DNA of 20,203 nucleotides from a virus. The DNA is taken from positions 1-20,203 of the IMG/VR virus record IMGVR_UViG_3300022744_000116. One strand, 5' to 3'. Below the pieces are notes generated by a model. The model had not been told where the DNA came from and made no database searches. It saw nothing but the letters and a program-made list of their open reading frames with translations. Numbering within the stretch: position 1 is the stretch's first letter; each line of letters opens with the position of its first letter. This document shows positions 5,424-11,198 of the stretch, piece by piece. The position numbers and the translations under genes are program-made.

Positions 5424-6002
5424 ATGTCTGTGAAGTATGTTCCCGCGAAGCTCGTTATTGAAATCCCTGCCGCCGAGTCGGTGACGGTACCGGCTTATGT
5501 GCTTGAGCGAGTTCTGCAGAGCAAGGGGGCTCCGGCTGATTTAAATCTGCTGCGCGGATGCCTGCCGGCCCATAGGGTCGTGGAGATCAAAGAAGGCGTG
5601 CGCGTGCGCCTGAAGGTAAATCCCGCCAATCGCGAGGACTTTGATTGGGGGTTTGTCGGATGGGATAGCGATGATGTGGTGGTTTCGGCTGTGGATGATT
5701 CTTCCATCGAACTCAGTTCGCCAGACAACGGAGATTTCACTAGCTACGTCGGCCCATTAGAAAAACTGCTTGACGTGCTGGAAATTCTGGATGCCGAAGC
5801 GCCGAAAGCCGATCCTGCGCCAGATGGCTGGATTGCATGGGACTTTAGTCACGAGGAGGGCCCGGATCTGCCGGAAGGGACGATGGTTCACACTCGCCTT
5901 CGCGGTGGCCTTGAAAGTGAAATCCCGGAGACTGTCGAGGAATGGTATTGGTGTGACGACGCCAGTGATTGCGCCATCGTCGCCTACAAGATCGCGGAGT
6001 AA
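5424..6002 (+). CDS. Hypothetical phage protein with C-terminal 'GWIxW...YWCD' domain
   Basis: 192 residues, strongly acidic. The N-terminal half has no recognised domain. Residues about 133-192 follow a pattern common in small phage proteins: a DGWIAWD start, an LPEGTMVHTRLRGG strand, an EEWYWCDD aromatic cluster and a terminal VAYKI strand. Its function is unknown to me. AAAGGAG 8-14 nt upstream supports ATG 5424. The next gene starts 2 nt after the stop. Confidence 0.75.
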   Translation: MSVKYVPAKLVIEIPAAESVTVPAYVLERVLQSKGAPADLNLLRGCLPAHRVVEIKEGVRVRLKVNPANREDFDWGFVGWDSDDVVVSAVDDSSIELSSPDNGDFTSYVGPLEKLLDVLEILDAEAPKADPAPDGWIAWDFSHEEGPDLPEGTMVHTRLRGGLESEIPETVEEWYWCDDASDCAIVAYKIAE

Positions 6003-6004
6003 CC

Positions 6005-6277
6005 ATGAAAGTTTTTGGAATCACCGATCCGATCGGTAACACCGGCACCATGTACACGGATCAAATCAAGATCGCGGATGAGGCGATCATTGATGGCTGC
6101 GAGGTCACTTACGTTCCTGAGCTGGATTTGATCGAAGCAAATGGCGAGCTTTTTGCGCTGGGATCGCAGCTTCAGGAGGCTCAAAATACCATCCTGAGGC
6201 TGCGCGCTGAAAACGCCAAGCTTGCCGAGACTCTGAGAGGACTGCGCCCGCTGGTGAGCTATGGCGGAACGTATTGA
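6005..6277 (+). CDS. Small hypothetical protein with C-terminal coiled coil
   Basis: 90 residues. The first half is beta-rich and acidic. Residues about 55-80 (LQEAQNTILRLRAENAKLAE) have a heptad-like Leu pattern typical of a coiled coil, so it may dimerise. CGGAG overlaps the preceding stop region and sits 5-9 nt before ATG 6005, which is preferred over the in-frame ATG at 5969 inside the upstream gene. It overlaps the DnaC-like gene by 17 nt, so a link to helicase loading is possible but unproven. Confidence 0.65.
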   Translation: MKVFGITDPIGNTGTMYTDQIKIADEAIIDGCEVTYVPELDLIEANGELFALGSQLQEAQNTILRLRAENAKLAETLRGLRPLVSYGGTY

Positions 6278-7082
6278 TGTTCTGAGGCAGCGTGTAGGGG
6301 GGAGGCCCCCTGCTCCTGAAGGATCACCGACTGAGGGCCGCCAGTGTGAAGAGCATGGGGAGTATCAGGCTGCGGTATGGTCGGTTACTATTGGGCGAGT
6401 TACCCGGAAAATGGAATCCCCTTGCCCTCAGTGCCTGCTCGAATTAAAGGGCCGTGAAGGCCTTGCGAGGCATAAGGCGGCCCGAGCTGCACTAGAGGCG
6501 CATCGCGATCGCCTGAGGGCCGCTAGTGGCGTTGGAGAGCTGTTTGCGGGCACAGATATCCGCCAGTACACGCCGATGCTTCGGGGGCAGGTTCCAGCCT
6601 CTACGCGCCTCGTCGAAATCGTGCAGAGCGTGGAAACCCCTTCAGCCGATGGCGTGATCTTGATCGGTGTGCCGGGGGTAGGTAAAACGCACATGCTCTG
6701 TGCGGCTGTCAATGCCGTGATTGATCGGGGTTATTCCGCGCGGTACATGACGGCCGCTGAGCTGATCCGTGAAATCCGGGGCACTTGGGGTCACAAAGGG
6801 CCCAGCGAAGACGAGGTGATCCGCGCTATGATCGGCGTGAGGCTGCTGGCGATTGATGAACTAGGCGTGCAGTACGGGACCGACTCGGAAAAGTACCTGA
6901 TGCACGCTGTCATTGACGGCCGGATGCGTGAAAAGCGCCCGACGATCTACGGCAGTAATGTGCCGTTTGCCGATCTGGCGCCAGTCGTGGGCGAGCGGGT
7001 ACACGATCGGATGCGCCAGTTCTGCGACGTGTTCGAGATTGCGGGTAAATCGCTGCGTGAAAAACTGAAAGGAAAAGTGTGA
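6261..7082 (+). CDS. DnaC/IstB-like helicase loader ATPase
   Basis: 273 residues. Near the N-terminus a CEEHG...CPQC pattern suggests a zinc-binding element. The AAA+ core has Walker A GVPGVGKTH at about residues 136-144 and Walker B LLAIDELG at about 194-201, followed by a sensor-like YGSNVPF stretch and a terminal RMRQFCDVFEI arginine region. This is the DnaC/IstB type that loads the replicative helicase. The helicase gene follows directly, with a 4-nt GTGA overlap, which supports the pairing. ATG 6261 overlaps the upstream gene by 17 nt, with only a weak GGTGAG site. A 6-bp AGGGGG/CCCCCT hairpin lies at 6296-6311 inside the coding start. Confidence 0.85.
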   Translation: MAERIDVLRQRVGGRPPAPEGSPTEGRQCEEHGEYQAAVWSVTIGRVTRKMESPCPQCLLELKGREGLARHKAARAALEAHRDRLRAASGVGELFAGTDIRQYTPMLRGQVPASTRLVEIVQSVETPSADGVILIGVPGVGKTHMLCAAVNAVIDRGYSARYMTAAELIREIRGTWGHKGPSEDEVIRAMIGVRLLAIDELGVQYGTDSEKYLMHAVIDGRMREKRPTIYGSNVPFADLAPVVGERVHDRMRQFCDVFEIAGKSLREKLKGKV

Positions 7083-8383
7083 GAGACGATCCAATCTGGT
7101 CGGAAGACGCAGAGCGCGCGGTTATCGGCTGTGTGCTGCGTGACAATGAGGCGCTGCGCAAGGTCGGGAAACTGACTAAGGCCAGCTTCTACCACCCGCG
7201 ATACGCCCACATCTGGGAGTCGATCCAGTCGCTGCACTCCACGATGTCGCCGATTGATTCGCTGACCGTGGGCGAGGTCGCGGGGATGAAAATCGACGGC
7301 ATCGCCGAGGTGATCGCGGGGATTCTCGATTCCACGCCAGTCGCCGGTAATGCGCTGCAGTATGCCGACATCGTGCGAGAAAAGGCGGTGCGGCGCGATC
7401 TGGTGGAATTAGGCGTGCAGGCAATTCACCGAGCGCGAGAAGAGGCGACGGGGGAGACGCTTGAATATCTGTCGGCAACGATCACGGCGCTGCATTCGGG
7501 GCAAGTCGATCGCGCTCCTGTCAAGCTGCAAGAGGTGATTTTGCAGCGGACAGAGCATTACGAAAAGCTGGCGAACAACGAGATTGCGCCCGGATGGCCG
7601 ACGAAGATCGGTTTTATCGACCGCGTGCTAAATGGTGGTCTGCGACCCGGTAAGCTGATCTATCTCGCTGCCCGCCCTGCTGTCGGTAAATCTTCGTTCT
7701 CGGCTCAGATGCTGATTGGCGCCAGTGAGGGGATGAAGCCGGGTTTGTTTCTGTCGCAAGAAATGGACGTGGAAGAATGGGCAGACCGCTTTGTCGCCTC
7801 GAAAGGCGGGATTGACCTGGGCCGAATCTCGCGCGGGGAAATGACGGATGACGACTGGGCTAAGGCTGCGGACATGATCGACGACTGTGCGCACTTGCCG
7901 ATCTGGCTAGACGATCAACCCGCCTTGACACTGGCGGACATCCGGCATAAAGTCCACAGCGTCAACGGCGTGAAGGTTGTCGTGTTGGACTACCTCCAGC
8001 TTTGCGCCAAGAGTGCGGGGTCTAGTGCTGGCACGCGCGCGGCGGAGGTGGGGGAAATTAGTCGAGGCTTAAAGAGGCTGGCGAAAGAGGCTGGCATTTG
8101 TGTTATTTCTCTTAGCCAATTGAATCGAGAGGTGGAAAGGAGATCGCCTCCTAAGCCGGTTATGGCTGACTTGCGGGATTCTGGAGAAATTGAGCAGGAC
8201 GCAGACTCGATTATCTTCCTTTGGCCTATTTCTGCAGAAGAGGACTCTAAAAAAATAGGGTGTTATTTTGGGAAGAATCGAGGGGGATCGGCTGGCGACG
8301 AATGCGTGTTCGAGTTCCGGGGTAATGTGCAACGGTGGGCAGAGCTTGAGGGCCGGCCAGAAGATCACTATAGAAAGGATTGA
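7079..8383 (+). CDS. dnaB: Replicative DNA helicase, DnaB family
   Basis: 434 residues, normal length for DnaB. The N-terminal helical domain (AERAVIGCVLRDNEAL ... FYHPRYAHIWESI) is intact. The RecA-like domain has Walker A ARPAVGKSS (about residue 198), Walker B VVVLDYLQL, a SLSQLNREVE motif and the DLRDSGEIEQDAD motif with its conserved acidic and arginine residues. It unwinds DNA at the phage fork as a hexamer. The GTG start at 7079 overlaps the loader stop by 4 nt. No intein or insertion is seen in the Walker A or DLRDSG sites, which are frequent targets in phages. Confidence 0.93.
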   Translation: MRDDPIWSEDAERAVIGCVLRDNEALRKVGKLTKASFYHPRYAHIWESIQSLHSTMSPIDSLTVGEVAGMKIDGIAEVIAGILDSTPVAGNALQYADIVREKAVRRDLVELGVQAIHRAREEATGETLEYLSATITALHSGQVDRAPVKLQEVILQRTEHYEKLANNEIAPGWPTKIGFIDRVLNGGLRPGKLIYLAARPAVGKSSFSAQMLIGASEGMKPGLFLSQEMDVEEWADRFVASKGGIDLGRISRGEMTDDDWAKAADMIDDCAHLPIWLDDQPALTLADIRHKVHSVNGVKVVVLDYLQLCAKSAGSSAGTRAAEVGEISRGLKRLAKEAGICVISLSQLNREVERRSPPKPVMADLRDSGEIEQDADSIIFLWPISAEEDSKKIGCYFGKNRGGSAGDECVFEFRGNVQRWAELEGRPEDHYRKD

Positions 8384-8385
8384 GT

Positions 8386-8601
8386 ATGGGGCAGCCTCAT
8401 GAGTTTTTACAGTATGAATGCATCATTAGTCAATTAGAAGAAGCTCGCTTTCCTTCGCTTGAGTTCCTGAGTGGGCAGGGGGCTTTTAATGGTGACTGGT
8501 GGAGCCTAGACCAGTTTTCTAAAGAGTGGAGGCGCTTTTATTGGGGTGAAGTTGCAGAAGGGAATGAAATGGCTTTTGAAATTCTCTATGGCATGACGTG
8601 A
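8386..8601 (+). CDS. Small hypothetical protein
   Basis: 71 residues, acidic and aromatic-rich (DWWSLDQFSKEWRRFYWGE). No family is recognised. AAAGGA at 8374-8379 is correctly spaced for ATG 8386; TTG 8380 in the same frame is too close. It lies between the helicase and primase-like genes and is probably part of the replication operon. Confidence 0.65.
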   Translation: MGQPHEFLQYECIISQLEEARFPSLEFLSGQGAFNGDWWSLDQFSKEWRRFYWGEVAEGNEMAFEILYGMT

Positions 8602-8604
8602 TAT

Positions 8605-9456
8605 ATGGCGGTAACGGACTTTGTGACGTTCGCCCGCCTGCATGGAATCATGATCGACTCTCTTCCGGCTGTCGGCAGTTGGAAGAGGTACCCCACGGAA
8701 TCTAAGCCCCGTCACAGAAATGGCGCCGTGAAGTACATGGGGGATCACGGTTTTGTGCAGGACCACGCGACAATGACGGATGTCGCGGTGTGGCAGGCTG
8801 ACGCGGATAGCACGCCAGACGCTAAAGACTATTCCGAGCAGATCGCCGCAGCTAAGGCAAAGCTTGCAGCAGAGCGCGCCGACGCGGCAGAAAGGGCTGA
8901 TTGGGTGCTGTCTAAATGCGTCATGGATTATCACCCGTATCTAGATCGCAAGGGATTCCCGGATTATCCTTGCCACGTCTGGCGCCGAAGGGAAGGGGAT
9001 TTGCTGGTGATACCGATGTCAATCAATGGCCGGGTCACGTCGGCACAGATTATCCAGCCGGACGGGACGAAGCGGTTTTTGTCTGGCGGTGAGACGGCAG
9101 GTGCTGTGCAGGCAATTGGAGAGGGGCCGCCTGTCTACGTGGAGGGGTTTGCAACAGGGTTGTCTGTGTCGTGCTGCTTGGGTGAACGCAAAAGATCGGT
9201 TGTTGTGTGTTTTTCTGCCGGAAATCTGACCTCTATCGCCCGGTCTGGCCCGTCGTCAGGGCTGGTGATCGCCGACAATGATGAATCACAGACCGGGGAG
9301 AAGGCCGCAAAAGCTACGGGTAAAATGTTCTGGATGCCTGAAACTGTCGGAGAAGATTTCAACGACTACCATTTGCGGGTCGGGCAGATTGAGGCGGAAG
9401 AAAGCCTTAAAAGGTTATTCACGAAACATGCCGTTAGAATGGCGCGGAGATTTTAG
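8605..9456 (+). CDS. TOPRIM-domain primase-like protein
   Basis: 283 residues. The C-terminal half carries a TOPRIM fold: VYVEGFATG (catalytic Glu, about residues 177-185), VVCFSAGNL, then LVIADNDES with the DxD metal-binding pair (about 220-228), and a DFNDYH motif. The N-terminal part contains LSKCVMDYHPYLDRKGF and a LLVIPMSINGRVTSAQII strand typical of phage DnaG-like/Toprim_3 proteins. An N-terminal zinc-binding domain is not evident, so it may act with another factor or use only the TOPRIM core. No strong ribosome-binding site precedes ATG 8605; coupling to the upstream ORF is likely. Confidence 0.8.
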   Translation: MAVTDFVTFARLHGIMIDSLPAVGSWKRYPTESKPRHRNGAVKYMGDHGFVQDHATMTDVAVWQADADSTPDAKDYSEQIAAAKAKLAAERADAAERADWVLSKCVMDYHPYLDRKGFPDYPCHVWRRREGDLLVIPMSINGRVTSAQIIQPDGTKRFLSGGETAGAVQAIGEGPPVYVEGFATGLSVSCCLGERKRSVVVCFSAGNLTSIARSGPSSGLVIADNDESQTGEKAAKATGKMFWMPETVGEDFNDYHLRVGQIEAEESLKRLFTKHAVRMARRF

Positions 9457-9927
9457 GTGTTAAAAGGTAAAGAACGAACTCAGTTTAGTACGGAGAACCA
9501 GCCGGACTATTCTGAGAGGCCGGCCCGGGGCAAGTCGGAGCGGGTAGCGATCCTGAAGGTGTTCAAGGAACATCACGATATGGATACTGACGAGGTGACT
9601 AATTACCTTGTCAAGATTGCGCTAGGACGTGGTGCGCGAGGGGATGAAGACCCTCTTGTCCCCGTGATCTGGCGCCATTTTGTTCAGGTGCTGTATCCGC
9701 AGCGCAAGCAGCAATCCCCGCCGATTGAGCTGCCGTTGCCGGACAATGCCACGCCAGCCGAACGCGCCGATGCTGTGATTAAGGCAGCAACGGATGGTCT
9801 AATCTCTGTAGAGGCTATGCAGGCTGTGTGCAATGCGCTGAAGACCGCGCTAGAAATCAAGGAGGTTACGGAGCTGGCCGAGCGATTAGAGCGGCTGGAA
9901 TCGATTATTGCGGAGCGTGACAAATGA
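9457..9927 (+). CDS. DUF5681-like hypothetical protein (possible small terminase candidate)
   Basis: 156 residues from GTG 9457, directly abutting the primase stop. The N-terminus (TQFSTENQPDYSERPARGKS) resembles the FxxGxSGNPxGRPxG opening of DUF5681-type phage proteins. The C-terminus, ending ELAERLERLESIIAE with an AERADAVIKAATDGLISVEAMQ stretch before it, resembles the helical tail of the same group, which often sits near terminases. No small terminase is seen next to the large terminase, so this is a possible but distant candidate. A role in replication is equally possible given its position. Confidence 0.55.
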   Translation: MLKGKERTQFSTENQPDYSERPARGKSERVAILKVFKEHHDMDTDEVTNYLVKIALGRGARGDEDPLVPVIWRHFVQVLYPQRKQQSPPIELPLPDNATPAERADAVIKAATDGLISVEAMQAVCNALKTALEIKEVTELAERLERLESIIAERDK

Positions 9928-10130
9928 GCATAAAATCTGAAGTAATTGCCCGGCTGTCGGCGGATGTACTGGAGCTGGAATCTGATCGTCATGATTTGAT
10001 GATCGCCATGCGCGCTATTGTCGGACATCGTGGCGTAAAGGATGAAGCTTATGAAAAATTTCGCACTCATGCCGTGCGACTGCTTGACGACATCGAGGCG
10101 CGAGCGCTAGACTTCGACTCAGATGAATAG
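9924..10130 (+). CDS. Small helical hypothetical protein
   Basis: 68 residues, predicted mostly helical and acidic (ADVLELESDRHDLMIAMRAIV, LLDDIEARALDFDSDE). No family is recognised. The ATGA overlap with the preceding stop indicates coupling. Its function is unknown. Confidence 0.65.
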   Translation: MSIKSEVIARLSADVLELESDRHDLMIAMRAIVGHRGVKDEAYEKFRTHAVRLLDDIEARALDFDSDE

Positions 10131-10138
10131 GAGATGAT

Positions 10139-10372
10139 ATGGAAACAAAGGAACTTCAGGTGCGCGTATATCGCTCTCCGGAGGGAGTGCCCACTTGCGC
10201 ACGCGACTTTGAGGATGGAGAGGTGTGCGTTTTCTTGCAGACGGCCCGCATGGGTAAGTTAGAGGTTTGCGCGCTCCAGACTGGAGTCGATGCGCTTTTA
10301 CGTAGCCCTCGTGGCACCGGATGGCTTGTTCCTCATTGCAAGTGCCCACTGTGGCCCGACAAGGGAGTGTAA
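10139..10372 (+). CDS. Small hypothetical protein with Cys residues
   Basis: 77 residues with five cysteines, including a CKC pair near the C-terminus (HCKCPLWP). They are not spaced as a standard zinc finger. TAGGAGATG places a good ribosome-binding site before ATG 10139. It ends directly at the next start (TAAATG). No family is recognised. Confidence 0.65.
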   Translation: METKELQVRVYRSPEGVPTCARDFEDGEVCVFLQTARMGKLEVCALQTGVDALLRSPRGTGWLVPHCKCPLWPDKGV

Positions 10373-10627
10373 ATGTTTTACAAACATGCGTCGATTGATT
10401 GGGATGGGGGCAAGTGGTCTAAATACGTTTTCACCCTGTCTGGCGATCGGGCTGATGAGGGAGAGCACACCATCATGTGCGGTCACAGAAATAGCGGCAC
10501 GTTTTACGCCAACAAAACGGACAAAGAGTGTCTAATAGCACTCAAGTCAAAAATGATTGATAATCTAGAGAAGGCTATTGCCTCTTTTCAAAACGAGCTA
10601 GAAGATGTAAAAAGCATTGAAATCTAG
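10373..10627 (+). CDS. Small hypothetical protein
   Basis: 84 residues. The first half is beta-like and rich in His, Gly and aromatics; the second half is a long charged helix (IDNLEKAIASFQNELEDV). GGGAG lies 8-12 nt before ATG 10373 inside the preceding gene. Its function is unknown. Confidence 0.65.
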   Translation: MFYKHASIDWDGGKWSKYVFTLSGDRADEGEHTIMCGHRNSGTFYANKTDKECLIALKSKMIDNLEKAIASFQNELEDVKSIEI

Positions 10628-10629
10628 CC

Positions 10630-10818
10630 GTGCGGTGCATCAGATGCGGAAAGCCTCTATCAAAAGATGCGCTTTCCGTGAAGACTGCGCAGGGGCTGTT
10701 TTTCTTCGGCCCCGAGTGCGCAAAGAAAGCCGGTTTAGTCGTTGACAGGCCGGCTAGGATAGGTAAAATCAACGTCACCCCCGATAGTGCACAGGGGGAT
10801 TTTTTTTGGAGAGAATGA
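10630..10818 (+). CDS. Small zinc-ribbon-like protein (DUF6011-like)
   Basis: 62 residues. CIRCGKPL near the N-terminus and GPECAKKAG about 20 residues later form a CxxC...C pattern as in the small DUF6011-type phage proteins that bind zinc. The start is GTG 10630 without a visible ribosome-binding site, two nt after the preceding stop. The last codons (PDSAQGDFFWRE) lie over a strong terminator-like stem and a run of eight T (10778-10807). The role is unknown; possibly protein or nucleic-acid binding. Confidence 0.6.
   Translation: MRCIRCGKPLSKDALSVKTAQGLFFFGPECAKKAGLVVDRPARIGKINVTPDSAQGDFFWRE
10778..10807 (+). terminator. Intrinsic terminator inside the end of a coding region
   Basis: CCCCC (10778-10782) pairs with GGGGG (10794-10798) around an 11-nt loop and is followed at 10800-10807 by eight T. 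It lies before the stop codon of the zinc-ribbon ORF and just before the operon leading to nrdA, so full-length transcripts need readthrough or an antitermination factor. Confidence 0.6.
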
Positions 10819-10820
10819 AA

Positions 10821-11198
10821 ATGGAAATTGATTACTCGGATCTGTTGGCCGCGATGTCGGCTAAGAAAGAAATTCAAATCAAGCATGCCGGGCATTGGTA
10901 TGGCGTGTCGCATGGCGGACTGTGTGCGCAAATGGCGCGAGGCGAGGCGATCGAGTGGCGCGAGCGAGTCAAGACGATGGTGCAGCGTCATCAAACAATT
11001 CCAGCACCGATGGCGGGGACGATCTGTATAGGTGATGTGTATTTTGTGCCAAATCTTTTTAGTTGCGAGTTGGTTTCTGCTGTTTTTTGGACTGAGGACC
11101 GGATCGACCGTATATCTTTTGAGCGCGGACTCGTCTACGCTACTGCTGAAGCTGCTGCCGCACGCGCTCAGGCCATGCTGAATATCTCGGAGGAATAA
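10821..11198 (+). CDS. Hypothetical protein upstream of nrdA
   Basis: 125 residues. Mixed alpha/beta, no membrane segment, ending in an Ala-rich helix (ATAEAAAARAQAMLN). No family is recognised. GGAG (about 10808-10811) is best spaced for ATG 10821; ATG 10815 is too close. It shares one base with the nrdA start, so it is likely co-expressed with ribonucleotide reductase. Confidence 0.65.
   Translation: MEIDYSDLLAAMSAKKEIQIKHAGHWYGVSHGGLCAQMARGEAIEWRERVKTMVQRHQTIPAPMAGTICIGDVYFVPNLFSCELVSAVFWTEDRIDRISFERGLVYATAEAAAARAQAMLNISEE

Noticed and set aside
6296-6311. AGGGGG-GAGG-CCCCCT hairpin as a terminator
   Set aside because: It is inside the start of the loader gene and lacks a U-tract. Any translational effect is possible but unsupported.
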